From assembly GCA_965220425.1 (NCBI GenBank), contig OZ244830.1, positions 4,774,001 to 4,838,000 on the forward strand: a DNA stretch of 64,000 bases, written 5' to 3'. This stretch comes from Azophilus sp965220425. Its GTDB lineage: Bacteria; Pseudomonadota; Gammaproteobacteria; Pseudomonadales; Azotimanducaceae. The notes under the pieces were generated by a model. It had not been told where the DNA came from. It saw nothing but the letters and a program-made list of their open reading frames with translations, and did not search any database. The stretch's first letter is position 1. The number at the start of each line of letters is the position of its first letter. The translations under genes and the position numbers were made by a program. Below, piece after piece: positions 55,919 to 64,000 of this stretch.

Positions 55919-56011
55919 TCCCTGCGCAATGCGTTCGTGCCGCCGCCAGGCCGCGGGTTCAAGGTCAAAGCCGCGATGCCGCGCAATGATGCAATGCCCG
56001 GCGAGCGACGT

Positions 56012-57592
56012 TCAAGCCGCCTGTTGTTCCACGGGCGGGTTGTCGAACAGGCGGCGCAGGTGCTCCTCGGGCAGCGGTTGGGTCCGCTTGGAAACGGCCC
56101 AGGTAAGGGCTACCGAGACGAGCTCGCCCATCGCCGCGCAGGACCAGGGATTGGGCGCTTCGCCATGCAGCCAGGCCGCGGCAACGCGCAGGGCGCCTGG
56201 AGCGAACCACTGCGGGTCGATCGCGCCGCCGTGGGTGATGCCGAACACGATGACTCCCCCGAACAGCCCGGCAAAAGCCCCGGCGCGGGTGACGCCCCGC
56301 CATACGGCGCCGACCACCAGCGGCCCCGCGAAGGCAGCCATCATGCCGCCGGTGCCGATCCACACGATCAGGGCCACGTTCCTGTCCACCAGCGCCCAGG
56401 CCATGGCGGTACAGACCAGCATGACCCCCACGGTGGAGATGCGGCTGATCGCCAACACCCGCCGGTCGACGACGGCTTCATCGAGGTGACGGGCATAACG
56501 CGGCACGTAGCTCAGCCGGTACAGGTCGTTGGCGATGATCTGCGAACTCGACACCACGAGCCCGTCCGCGGTGGACATCACAGCGGCAAGAATGCCCACA
56601 CCGAGCAGCGCCGCCAGCCAGCCCGGAAATAGCTCGATGAACAAGAGCGCCAGCGCGCTATTGCTCGACTCGCCCGGTTGCAGCAGCGCATCGCCCAGAA
56701 CCGCCCGCGCCAGCAGGCCGCCGAGCCCGAGCATGCCGAGGATGAGTCCGAAGGTGAACGCCAGCCGGATGAACCGGCGCCGCTGGCGCGGACTTTTCAG
56801 CGCCCAGACCTTGTTGCCGATATGCGGCAGCATGCCGAGGGGGATGTGCGAGAGCACGATGACGAGGATCGACCACCAGGAGTGATAGAGCACGGATTGG
56901 GGGTTGAGCCAGCCGACCAGGTTGGGGTCCTGGGAACGCAGATTGTCGACCATGCCGGAAAAACCGCCCTCGACCCCGAATCCCGTCAGGAACATCAGCA
57001 CCAGGGCAGCGCCGATGGCGACCATGATGAAGCCCTGTACGCCGTCGGTGAGGATGTCCGCGTGGGCGCCGCCCAGCACCACGTAGGTCATGAGCACCGC
57101 CGCCGTGGTGGCCAGGGCCCACTCCGGGGATACGCCCAGCATCAACTCGAACATGACGATGCCGGAGACGAGCTGCCCCGCCAGGTAGAAGAACAACAGC
57201 AGCGAGAAGATCGACACCATGGTGCGCACCGTGTCGGACCGGTAGCGGCTGCCCAGGTATTCCGGAATCGAGCGGTTGCCGAAGGTGTGGCCGCTGTTGG
57301 CCACGACCTTCAGGCAGATCCAGACGCCCAGATAAACGCCCAGGGGATACAGGAACGCGGACCAGATGGCGGCGAAACCGGCATCGTAGACGATGCCCGG
57401 AAACCCGACGAAGGTCGCCCCGCTCGCCGTGGTTGCCGCGAAGGCGAATGCCAGGAATATGGGCCCGTAGGAACTCCGGGCGGTCGCGAAGTCATCGGCA
57501 TTCCTGACCCTGATGCGCCCCCAGATGCCGAACGCCACCATCAGGCCGATGTAGATCGCCAGGAACAACCACGACCAGCCGATCAGGCCCAT
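56012..57592 (-). CDS. sodium:solute symporter (SSS family)
   Basis: A 526-residue polytopic membrane protein, about thirteen helices. ATTASGATFVGFPGIVYDAG, SIPEYLGSRYRSDTVRTMVS, LGIGILAAVMSTADGLVVSSS and QIIANDLYRL match the SSS family signature around the sodium site. The ATG is well supported by AAAGGAGGGG upstream. It imports a nutrient (proline, pantothenate or acetate-like) with Na+; which one is not known. Stands alone. Confidence 0.92.
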   Translation of the reverse strand: MGLIGWSWLFLAIYIGLMVAFGIWGRIRVRNADDFATARSSYGPIFLAFAFAATTASGATFVGFPGIVYDAGFAAIWSAFLYPLGVYLGVWICLKVVANSGHTFGNRSIPEYLGSRYRSDTVRTMVSIFSLLLFFYLAGQLVSGIVMFELMLGVSPEWALATTAAVLMTYVVLGGAHADILTDGVQGFIMVAIGAALVLMFLTGFGVEGGFSGMVDNLRSQDPNLVGWLNPQSVLYHSWWSILVIVLSHIPLGMLPHIGNKVWALKSPRQRRRFIRLAFTFGLILGMLGLGGLLARAVLGDALLQPGESSNSALALLFIELFPGWLAALLGVGILAAVMSTADGLVVSSSQIIANDLYRLSYVPRYARHLDEAVVDRRVLAISRISTVGVMLVCTAMAWALVDRNVALIVWIGTGGMMAAFAGPLVVGAVWRGVTRAGAFAGLFGGVIVFGITHGGAIDPQWFAPGALRVAAAWLHGEAPNPWSCAAMGELVSVALTWAVSKRTQPLPEEHLRRLFDNPPVEQQAA

Positions 57593-57696
57593 GCCTTCCC
57601 CTCCTTTCCAGTTGCATTGCCGGTACCGCCGCTCCGGCCGCCCGGCATCATAACGTGCCGTCACCGGCACGGCGCAATATCTCCCGCGCAACACCC

Positions 57697-57770
57697 GGCG
57701 GTCCGCGCGGCCACGCTTGCACGGCGCCTCGACGCCCTCGCGACGAAAGTTGGTGAGCGATGCGGCCTAG
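57697..57770. repeat. family-3 repeat, partial copy
   Basis: The right half of the family-3 repeat: GGTCCGCGCGGCCACGC, GGCGCCTCGACGCCCTCGCG, then ACGAAAGTTGGTGAGCGATG ending GCGGCCTAG. No left half remains. It lies between the SSS symporter and the radical SAM gene. Confidence 0.8.
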
Positions 57771-57805
57771 CGGGGCCGAGCGCAGTCGCTATCGGCAGCC
57801 GGGAA

Positions 57806-58879
57806 TCAGAACAGGGAAAGTTGCGGCCCGTTGTTCCGCGGCGGCACGAACCGGTCTGTCCTGAGCGGCGGCAATTCCGCGTCCGCCAGGCCATGCTTGC
57901 CGCAGGCCGCGGCGAAGCGGGCCGCCAGCAGTTCCGCGAAGGGTCCGGTACCGCGCATGCGCCGGCCCCAGGTCGAGTCGTAAGCCTTGCCGCCCCGGGT
58001 ATCGCGCACGGCGCTCATCACACGCTCGGCACGCAGCGGATAATGCTCGGCGAGCCAGGCTTCGAACAGGTCCTTGACCTCCAGCGGCAAGCGCAGCAGG
58101 ACATAGCGCACCGCCCGGGCGCCGGCGCCCGCGGCGCGCGCGACGATGGCCTCGAGTTCGTGATCGTTGATGAACGGGATCATGGGCGCCGCCATGGCGC
58201 CGACCGGCACGCCGGCGGCGTTCAGGCGCTCAATGGCTCCCAGGCGCGCGGCGGGGCCGGCCGTGCGCGGCTCCAGCTTCACCTTCAGTTCGTTGGATAG
58301 CGTCGTCACGCTCACCATCACGTTCACCAGGTTCAGCCGGGCGAGTTCCACCAGTACGTCCGTGTCGCGCAGTATCAGTTTGCTCTTGGTGACGATGCTC
58401 ACCGGGTGCCTGTGCTCCAGCGCCACCTCCAGGACGGTGCGGGTGATGCGGAGCCGTTTCTCCACCGGTTGATAGGGGTCCGTATTGGTACCCATGGCTA
58501 TCGTCCGGCACCGATAGGAAGGGCGCCCGAGTTCTTCGACCAACCGCTCGCGCACACCGGTCTTGTAGAAGATGCGGGTTTCGAAATCGAGCCCCGGCGA
58601 CAGGTCGAGGTAAGCGTGGGTGGGCCGGGCAAAGCAGTAGATACAGCCGTGCTCGCAGCCCTTGTAGGCATTGATCGAGCGGTCGAAGGGTACGTCCGGG
58701 GACTGATTGCGGGTGATCAGGCGCACCGTCCGGTCGGGCAGAAACTCCGTGGCGGGATTGGATACCGGATCTTCTTCGAGGTCCCAGCCGTCATCCACCG
58801 CCACCGTATTCGACGGCAGATAACGGCTCTCGGGATTGATGGTCGCTCCGCGCCCCTTGTGTACCGTGCCCCTCGCCAT
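57806..58879 (-). CDS. radical SAM protein (PA0069/SplB-like)
   Basis: About 357 residues, starting MARGTVHKGRGATINPESRY. The iron-sulfur triad is CEHGCIYCF (about residue 75) with the SAM-binding GTNTDPYQPVEKRL later. Sequence layout RTIAMGTNTDPYQ, SIVTKSKLILRDTD and VSVTTLSNELKVKLEPRTA is that of the uncharacterised PA0069-type group related to spore photoproduct lyase. The reaction is unknown. An IS1595-type element is inserted 46 bases upstream, in its promoter region. Confidence 0.9.
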   Translation of the reverse strand: MARGTVHKGRGATINPESRYLPSNTVAVDDGWDLEEDPVSNPATEFLPDRTVRLITRNQSPDVPFDRSINAYKGCEHGCIYCFARPTHAYLDLSPGLDFETRIFYKTGVRERLVEELGRPSYRCRTIAMGTNTDPYQPVEKRLRITRTVLEVALEHRHPVSIVTKSKLILRDTDVLVELARLNLVNVMVSVTTLSNELKVKLEPRTAGPAARLGAIERLNAAGVPVGAMAAPMIPFINDHELEAIVARAAGAGARAVRYVLLRLPLEVKDLFEAWLAEHYPLRAERVMSAVRDTRGGKAYDSTWGRRMRGTGPFAELLAARFAAACGKHGLADAELPPLRTDRFVPPRNNGPQLSLF

Positions 58880-58925
58880 TGCCGGATGCTCCGCCTGGAA
58901 ATGGAAGAGTAACTGTATCCATATA

Positions 58926-59989
58926 AGGGATATCCGATTAGCTCCACCACCCACTATATGTTGTGTTGCCGCTGGCGTGCGATTTGGGCGTAAGTGACCG
59001 GCTCGGCAAGCATTGCCTGCTCAAGCATTCGGTAGAACAGCAAACCGCGAGAGCGAGACGTTCTGCGGTTGAAGCGAAAGGTGAATTCGTCGAGATAGTA
59101 ATCGAGCTGCTTGGGTTGCACCGCGCCCTGGTGGGTGCCGAGGAGCCAGCGCTTGAGTAACGCAACAACCCGATGCACGCCAGGCATGGTTACGTGGGCC
59201 GGATCCTCGGCGCCGAGCATGACCTCCCTCTCTCGTTGATAGCCGTGTTGTTCCAGGTTGCGGTACGCCTCGGAACCGTCAGTACGCACCACTGAACCGG
59301 GTTCCACGGCATCGAGCACGAACGGCAGTACGGACTTCTCGGACTTGTCCAGAACACGCTGTAATCGGATACGGCCAAAGCCCTTTGACTCCTTGATTTC
59401 GACGGCGACCATGACAATCGAGCGTTGCGCCTTGCGTTTGGCCATCAGCATTTGTTTTTTCTTGGTATCCCGAATGTTTTTCGGTGGCGAGCGACCAACG
59501 ATGGACTCATCGACTTCAACCAGGCCATGGAGGCGCTCACGACCGGGGCGAATCATCGCGCGTCGCAGCCGATGCAACATGGCCCAGGCGGTCTGGTAGC
59601 TGCCCAGGCCCAGCACCCGCTGCAGGCCGAGTGCGCTCACACCTTGTTTCTGGTTGACGACGTACCACACCGCCGCCAGCCAGCTTCGCAGCGGCGTACG
59701 CGTTTTCTCGAAGATCGTGCCCGCGGTTACCGTGCTTTGGTGCCGACAGTGTCGGCAGATCCAACGCCCGCGGCTCCCCTGAAACGCAGCGCCGGCTTCT
59801 CCGCAACCGGGACAGTCGAAGCCCTGCTTCCAACGAATGCCCTCCAGATAACGTCGGCAAGCATCGTCGTCAGGAAACCAATCGAGAAATTGATCCCAGG
59901 TCCGTGGATAATCACGGCCTGCAACGGGCATCTTGATCGTATCCGGCACCACTACATCTTGTATGATGTGGAGCTAAATGGATACCCCT
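58926..59989. mobile_element. IS1595-family insertion sequence with terminal repeats and target duplication
   Basis: A 1064-bp element. Left end AGGGATATCCGATTAGCTCC and right end (inverse) AGGGGTATCCATTTAGCTCC form imperfect inverted repeats. Both ends are followed by the duplicated target TATCCATATA (58916-58925 and 59990-59999). IS1595 elements usually duplicate 8 bp, so the last two bases may be coincidental. The duplication is perfect, so insertion is recent. Confidence 0.9.
58954..59952 (-). CDS. IS1595-type (ISXO2-like) transposase
   Basis: A 332-residue transposase. An N-terminal zinc ribbon has CPGCGEAG and CRHCRHQST, then the ISXO2-like DDE domain: GLVEVDESIVGRSPPKN with the first catalytic Asp, VRTDGSEAYRNLEQHGY with the second, and AVQPKQLDYYLDEFTFRFNR near the end. 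No frameshift is visible, so it may be active. The ATG is either at 59952 or seven codons in (MPVAGRDYPRTWDQF). Confidence 0.92.
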   Translation of the reverse strand: MVPDTIKMPVAGRDYPRTWDQFLDWFPDDDACRRYLEGIRWKQGFDCPGCGEAGAAFQGSRGRWICRHCRHQSTVTAGTIFEKTRTPLRSWLAAVWYVVNQKQGVSALGLQRVLGLGSYQTAWAMLHRLRRAMIRPGRERLHGLVEVDESIVGRSPPKNIRDTKKKQMLMAKRKAQRSIVMVAVEIKESKGFGRIRLQRVLDKSEKSVLPFVLDAVEPGSVVRTDGSEAYRNLEQHGYQREREVMLGAEDPAHVTMPGVHRVVALLKRWLLGTHQGAVQPKQLDYYLDEFTFRFNRRTSRSRGLLFYRMLEQAMLAEPVTYAQIARQRQHNI

Positions 59990-60022
59990 TATCCATATAC
60001 AGTATCAAGACCGGCAACCCGC

Positions 60023-60273
60023 TTAGCCCGCATATCTCACCAAGGGCCGCGATGATCGCGCAGGATTTTGCCCGCGTGCGCGTGCTCGCGAGCTTAAAGC
60101 ATAGCCCCGCCTATGGTGGAGCGAGCATGTGCGCGCACGCGGGCAAAAGACCAGCGAGGGCGCGGCCAGCGCAGTCTGTGCCGGGCAGAATCTCCAAAAA
60201 AGCGAAGGTACCTGATTGAAACGCAATGACATTCAGTGACTCAACAAGCGGCTTGGTGAGATATGCGGGTTAG
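60023..60273. repeat. family-2 MITE-like element, copy C (no cassette)
   Basis: A 251-bp element with a TTAG duplication at both ends (60023-60026 and 60270-60273). It begins CCCGCATATCTCACCAAG, holds the GCGCGATCATCGCGGCC-type arm and GACTCAACAAGCGGC, and ends GGTGAGATATGCGGG. The sequence is nearly the reverse complement of copy A without its cassette. It lies between the IS1595 element and the ABM gene. Confidence 0.9.
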
Positions 60274-60338
60274 GGCCGCCGGGGTCAGACCGGGCCGGCG
60301 TTGCTGTTAGACTGGAAAAAACAGGAGGGACACCAACC

Positions 60339-60641
60339 ATGATCGTAGTCAACGCGCGTATCCAGTCGACAGCCGGCAACATCGAGGCCATGCGCGATGC
60401 CATCGTCGCCATGCAGACGGCTTCGCTCGCGGAGAAGGGCTGCGAGGATTACAACTTCAGCGTCGAAATCAGCGACCCAACCGCCATGCGCATCACCGAG
60501 CGCTGGACCGGCATGGAGGCCCTGGCCGCGCACTTTCAGACCCCGCACATGGCCGCGTTCCAGGCCGCCATGGGCGCCGATCTTCCCGCGGGCGTCGAGG
60601 CGCACTTCTTTGAGGCCACCGAAATCGACATGCCGCGATGA
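60339..60641 (+). CDS. antibiotic biosynthesis monooxygenase (ABM) family protein
   Basis: A 100-residue ferredoxin-like ABM domain: VVNARIQSTAGNIEAMRDAI, GCEDYNFSVEISDPTAMRIT and ERWTGMEALAAHFQTPHMAA are the usual strand-helix pattern of YgiN-like quinol monooxygenases. Overlaps the GST gene by four bases, indicating an operon possibly for quinone or aromatic detoxification. Confidence 0.88.
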   Translation: MIVVNARIQSTAGNIEAMRDAIVAMQTASLAEKGCEDYNFSVEISDPTAMRITERWTGMEALAAHFQTPHMAAFQAAMGADLPAGVEAHFFEATEIDMPR

Positions 60642-61270
60642 TCACGCTCTGGGGAGGCGCCACCCCCCGCACATTGCGCCCGCACTGGATGCTCCACGAA
60701 CTCGATGTGCCCTACGAGGCGAAGCTCGTGGCGCCGCGTAGCCCCGAAACCCGGACCAGCGAGTTCCGGGCATTGAACGTCAAGGGCAAGATCCCCGTGC
60801 TGATCGACGGCGACCTGGTACTGACGGAAAGCGCCGCCATCATTACCTACCTGGCCGACCGATACGGCCCCGATACCGGCCTGGTGCCCGCCCCGTACAC
60901 GACGGAACGCGCACGCTACAACGAATGGCTCGCCTACGTGCAGATGGAACTCGATGCGCACACTCTCTACGTTCTGCGCAAGCACCGGGACCTGGCTAAC
61001 CTGTATGGCGAGGCCCCGGCCGCGATAACGACCGCCATCGAGGGCTTCGGCAAGCTGCTCGGCTTCGCCGAACAACGTCTCGCCGCTCACGACTACCTGG
61101 TGGGCGAGAAATTCACCGGCGCGGACCTGATGCTGGTCACCTGCCTGACCTGGGCGCGCGCCTACGGTGTCGATGTACCCTCATCGCTCGCCGATTTCAC
61201 AGACCGGGTGACGCTGCGCGAGGCATTCAGGGAAGCCAACAAGCTGAACGCCTCCGTTTCTCCCGGTTGA
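60638..61270 (+). CDS. glutathione S-transferase
   Basis: A 210-residue GST. The N-terminal thioredoxin-like part has PHWMLHELDVPYEAKLVAPR, NVKGKIPVLIDGDLVLTESA with the cis-Pro (VPVL-type) and the ES motif; the C-terminal helical domain has LVGEKFTGADLMLVTCLTWA. It conjugates glutathione to electrophiles in the cytoplasm. Its ATGA overlap with the ABM gene suggests they act together. Confidence 0.9.
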   Translation: MITLWGGATPRTLRPHWMLHELDVPYEAKLVAPRSPETRTSEFRALNVKGKIPVLIDGDLVLTESAAIITYLADRYGPDTGLVPAPYTTERARYNEWLAYVQMELDAHTLYVLRKHRDLANLYGEAPAAITTAIEGFGKLLGFAEQRLAAHDYLVGEKFTGADLMLVTCLTWARAYGVDVPSSLADFTDRVTLREAFREANKLNASVSPG

Positions 61271-61302
61271 CGGCGGGTGCGTGGAGCGGGGCGGCCTTCG
61301 GG

Positions 61303-62388
61303 TTACCCCACCAACCAGTCGATGATGCGGTCGTTTTCTTCCCAGGGATAGGTGTGCGACAGGTCCTCGATCTCACGGTATTCCACATTCGCGCCGGCCG
61401 CCAACAGTGCGTCCCGGGCGGTCTGCGCCACTTCTATGGGAAACATCCAGTCCAGGGCGCCGTGAATCAGGTAGACCGGCAATCCACTCAACCGGCTCCG
61501 GCTCGCCATTTCCAGCAGCAGGGGATGGAAGGAGGCGGAACAGGGCGCGACGTGCGTGAACGGCGCATCGTCGCGTAATCCGGATAGATAGCTGAAGGTC
61601 CCGCCGTCGGATATGCCGGTGAGCAGCACGCGTTCTTCGTCGACGTTCCACTGGGATTTCACATAATCGACCATCTCATCCAGGTTCGGACTGTCTATGT
61701 CCGGCCCCATCAACGACCAGGTCGCCGCCCGCGAGGACGGGCTCACCAGTAGCGCGCCCCGGGTACGGGCATCGCGCAACCAGGTCCACAGATAGGCGCG
61801 GCCATGGCCGCTGCCGCCGTGCAGGGCAACCACCAGGGGACAAGGCTCGCCGCGGTAATACTCCGGTACATAGACGGAGAATCCGCCCCGTTGATCGGTG
61901 CGGTTGCCGGAATGAGCGATGCCCACCTCCTCGCGGCCCGGGTCGGCATCCGCCAGCCTCGCGGCAAGCGCTGCATCGTCGCGATAGTCCGGGTGAACGA
62001 AATAACGGCTGACCGCCGGCAGCATGGCGGAGACCGGGTACAGCGCTTCCGTCGCGTGGCTCAACTTGCCGAGCGCCCGCCAGGCGCCCATCGCCGGGTT
62101 GTTGAGTTCAGGAGCGCCACTCAGGCCATCGAGTGCCTGTATGGCATGACTCGCGGCTTCGCGGCAATAGCCCGCGAAGCGTTGCAGGCGGTCCGGCCAA
62201 TCTACGGACTCGAACGCTGTCAGCCCATCGGCAAGGGGTTGCCGGCATCCCGCGGCCGACGCGGCGAGCGCGGCGATATTCACCGGATGCAGGTGACGCT
62301 TGGCGTATTCCAGTGCCTCCAGCGCCGTCAGCAACGGCGGCGCCAGGGCGGTGGTTGCGTCGAGCAGACGCTCGGTTTCCTCGCTCAT
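61303..62388 (-). CDS. alpha/beta hydrolase with N-terminal helical extension
   Basis: About 361 residues starting MSEETERLLDATTALAP. The N-terminal ~135 residues are helical with no recognisable motif. The C-terminal half is a hydrolase: CPLVVALHGGSGHGRAYLWT, VLLTGISDGGTFSYLSGL with the nucleophile Ser (about residue 260), and YREIEDLSHTYPWEENDRII with the catalytic His. GISDGG is unusual for the nucleophile elbow but common in dienelactone- and phospholipase/carboxylesterase-like enzymes. Confidence 0.82.
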   Translation of the reverse strand: MSEETERLLDATTALAPPLLTALEALEYAKRHLHPVNIAALAASAAGCRQPLADGLTAFESVDWPDRLQRFAGYCREAASHAIQALDGLSGAPELNNPAMGAWRALGKLSHATEALYPVSAMLPAVSRYFVHPDYRDDAALAARLADADPGREEVGIAHSGNRTDQRGGFSVYVPEYYRGEPCPLVVALHGGSGHGRAYLWTWLRDARTRGALLVSPSSRAATWSLMGPDIDSPNLDEMVDYVKSQWNVDEERVLLTGISDGGTFSYLSGLRDDAPFTHVAPCSASFHPLLLEMASRSRLSGLPVYLIHGALDWMFPIEVAQTARDALLAAGANVEYREIEDLSHTYPWEENDRIIDWLVG

Positions 62389-62432
62389 CCGGGCAATATA
62401 CCCCGAACGTCGAGGCAACCGCCTCGCTCATC

Positions 62433-62741
62433 TAGTGGTCGAACCACCTAGAAATGAGTGGTCAGCGCGTCCACAAGCGTCCAGATGCGCGGCGTCGGCT
62501 CGCGGACGTATCCGGCATACGTCAAGAGCCGACAACGGAGCCCTCAGCCCGGGAGCGCGAGGGGGTACCCCTCGCACACAGACAGATGGGCGCTTGTGGG
62601 CGCGCCCTGCGGGTGGCCGCCGGAACGCCCCGCGCGGCGTTGCGACCGCTTGAAGTAGGTCGCCTACGTCTGCGCGACCGCGCCTTGCGCGGAACGTTCC
62701 GGCGGCCACTGACCACTCATTTCCAGGTGGTTCGACCACTA
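62433..62741. repeat. family-1 MITE-like element, copy 3 (one cassette, inverted)
   Basis: A 309-bp element in opposite orientation to copy 1, with TA at both ends and inverted repeats TAGTGGTCGAACCACCT / AGGTGGTTCGACCACTA. Apart from one missing cassette it is almost the exact reverse complement of copy 1. One ~41-bp hairpin cassette is at 62538-62578. Confidence 0.9.
62538..62578. repeat. single hairpin cassette inside family-1 copy 3
   Basis: GAGCCCTCAGCCCGGGAGCG then CGAGGGGGTACCCCTCGCAC. Same unit as those at 5867-5952 and 35304-35345. Flanking family-1 sequence is ...GAGCCGACAACG on one side and CAGACAGATGGGCGC on the other, compared with the empty site GAGCCGACAACAAAGCAGATG in copy 2. 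Confidence 0.85.
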
Positions 62742-63005
62742 GTATGACTCCCATGGATTGGATTCTGTTATCGAACGAGCCTTGATGGCGCCGGCAGGAG
62801 AGCCCCGCAAGCTCGCTCTCATCCCTGGAACGAAACTGGTTCCTTCGGCGTCAGCACCCCGGCCCTCCGGGGGTGGGAACGCGTATGGAAGACCGCCGGC
62901 GCCGTACGGCAACGCCTTCAGGTTCGGGAATCCTGAGCGAAAGACGCTGGCAATGGAAACGCTCTGACCGGAGCGCTCCCGCGCAGATGCGTCGGTAGAG
63001 GCCGG
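62742..63005. other. intergenic region with three consecutive stem-loops
   Basis: Between the family-1 copy 3 and the Bax-inhibitor-like gene. It contains stems GAGAGC/GCTCTC (about 62800-62823), GGAAC/GTTCC (62827-62844) and CACCCCGG/CCGGGGGTG (62855-62876). No coding gene or known riboswitch pattern fits. It may be another repeat or the 3' untranslated region of the leftward BI-1 gene. Confidence 0.45.
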
Positions 63006-63674
63006 TTACTCGTCGCCCATGGCCCCGAATATGTGCAACAGCGACATGAACAGGTTGTAGAACGAGACGTACAGAGTCACGGTGGCGCGGATGTAGTTGG
63101 TCTCACCGCCGTGGACGATGGCGCTCGTCTGCCACAGGATGGCCGCACTGGCAAACAGCACGAAGCCGCAGGAGATGGCGACGGAGAAGGCCGACAGGTC
63201 GAAGAACAAGCTGAGCACGACCGCGCCCATCAACACGAAGAAGCCCACCACCAGGAACCCGGAGAGGAAGCTGAAATCCCTGCGGGTGATCACGGCGTAG
63301 GCGGAGAGGCCGACGAAAGCCGCGGCGGTGGTGCCCAGCGCCGAGGCGACCAGGTTTGGCCCGTTTGCCAGACTCAGGTAGGCATTCAGAATGGGGCCTG
63401 CGGTGAAGCCCAGGAAGCCCGTGAACAGGAATGCGAAAACGATCCCCAACGCGCTGTCGGCGGTCTTGTGTACGGCGTAGAGCAGCCCGAAGAAGCCGAT
63501 AATCGTGATCAGGAAACCAGGATAGGGCGCGTTCATCGCGATCGAGGCCACCGCGGTCGCGGCGCTGAACGCCAGGGTCATGCCCAGCAGCAGATAGGTG
63601 TTGCGCAGGATGTTATTGACCTGGACGGCGGTGGGAGTGCGGGTGCGAGCGGAAATCAGGTTCGGTTGCGCCAC
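63006..63674 (-). CDS. Bax inhibitor-1/YccA family membrane protein
   Basis: A 222-residue polytopic inner-membrane protein with seven helices. QVNNILRNTYLLLGMTLAFSA, FGLLYAVHKTADSALGIVFA, GTTAAAFVGLSAYAVITRRD and VTLYVSFYNLFMSLLHIFGA are standard for YccA/BI-1, including the acidic end GAMGDE. In E. coli YccA interacts with the FtsH protease. The ATG is preceded by AGTGGCGC rather than a strong ribosome-binding site; the gene is alone. Confidence 0.92.
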   Translation of the reverse strand: MAQPNLISARTRTPTAVQVNNILRNTYLLLGMTLAFSAATAVASIAMNAPYPGFLITIIGFFGLLYAVHKTADSALGIVFAFLFTGFLGFTAGPILNAYLSLANGPNLVASALGTTAAAFVGLSAYAVITRRDFSFLSGFLVVGFFVLMGAVVLSLFFDLSAFSVAISCGFVLFASAAILWQTSAIVHGGETNYIRATVTLYVSFYNLFMSLLHIFGAMGDE

Positions 63675-63937
63675 TTCGGTGCCTCTAAAGTCGATGTCTC
63701 CCTGGTTATATAGGGAATCCCCGCCGCTATTTCAAGTGACGATTTCGACAGGGTCCGCAACAAGCGCATGTGAGCCGCCCAATTCGACCGCGACCCGGTT
63801 TGTCGGGCAGGCAATCCAGCTTGCCGGCGTTATCGAGTGCATGAGAATACCGCTACGAAACCGGTGCTCACAGCGCGCTGACCGACACGCTGCCTCCAGC
63901 CCCCGTTTCCAGGCGGGGCGCAACCGGCAAGCTGTCG

Positions 63938-64000
63938 TCAGTCGTCGATCCGCAGCAGGCTGTGCACGCATTCCCGCGCACCGATCGCTCCGTCGAGCAG
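63938..64000 (-). CDS. partial gene, C-terminal 20 residues only
   Basis: The last 21 codons of a leftward gene enter from the right edge: LLDGAIGARECVHSLLRIDD followed by TGA at 63938-63940. Too short to identify. It reads as the C-terminal tail of a real protein because it runs into the gap preceding the BI-1 gene. Confidence 0.4.
   Translation of the reverse strand: MLDGAIGARECVHSLLRIDD

Noticed and set aside
62758..62967. 69-codon plus-strand frame after family-1 copy 3
   Set aside because: No similarity to known proteins and it runs across the stem-loops; treated as non-coding.

Overview
This is a 64 kb chromosomal stretch from a GC-rich proteobacterium, most likely a gammaproteobacterium. 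The best evidence is the adjacent cmoA-cmoB pair (tRNA cmo5U34 synthesis). A split pntAA-pntAB-pntB transhydrogenase, ompR/envZ-type regulators, ppk1/ppx and a TonB-dependent receptor agree with this. No rRNA, tRNA, CRISPR array or prophage is recognisable. Species-level identity cannot be read from the sequence. All identifications come from reading motifs by eye, without database searches.

Layout. 1-5.4 kb: truncated CoxG-like gene, ZIP metal transporter, transhydrogenase operon, KDG-kinase-like sugar kinase. 6-9.1 kb: TRAP transporter operon (dctP-dctQ-dctM), then purN. 9.8-14.1 kb: HisN-like phosphatase, MOSC protein, amidase, TPR protein. 14.4-16.5 kb: mevalonate-pathway genes (mvaD, a GHMP kinase and a decayed HMG-CoA reductase start). 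16.6-25.9 kb: acyl-CoA synthetase, TonB receptor, M20 peptidase, acyl-CoA dehydrogenase, ClpP, two MaoC hydratases and an enoyl-CoA hydratase pseudogene. 26-29 kb: EnvZ/OmpR-like two-component system with a secreted protein, and a candidate small RNA at its 3' side. 29-38.3 kb: thiolase, alpha/beta hydrolase, CinA-nucleotidyltransferase fusion, MATE exporter, enoyl-CoA hydratase, BNR-repeat protein, flavin reductase, acyl-CoA dehydrogenase. 38.5-48.7 kb: ppx, a very large SNF2 ATPase, ppk1, cmoA-cmoB. 48.8-57.6 kb: SDR remnant, cupin, membrane wHTH protein, luciferase-like oxidoreductase, RND adaptor and pump, SSS symporter. 57.8-64 kb: radical SAM protein, a complete IS1595-type insertion sequence, ABM/GST pair, esterase, Bax-inhibitor-like protein.

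The metabolism suggested is heterotrophic, with fatty-acid or acyl-CoA breakdown (two acyl-CoA dehydrogenases, hydratases, thiolase, acyl-CoA synthetase), uptake of organic acids and exopolymer-type nutrients, polyphosphate turnover and isoprenoid synthesis from mevalonate.

The most unusual feature is a set of small non-coding transposon-like repeats. Family 1 (three copies; TA at both ends; long terminal inverted repeats) and family 2 (three full copies plus a half copy; 4-bp YTAR duplications) are unrelated at their ends. Both carry the same ~41-bp hairpin cassette: 2, 1 and 0 copies in the three family-1 elements, and 1 copy in one of the three full family-2 elements. A shorter third family shares the family-2 end motif. 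Several elements lie exactly at gene ends and supply stop codons or C-terminal codons, and others sit just upstream of start codons. With four gene remnants and a young IS, this points to a genome that is or recently was undergoing element expansion and gene decay.
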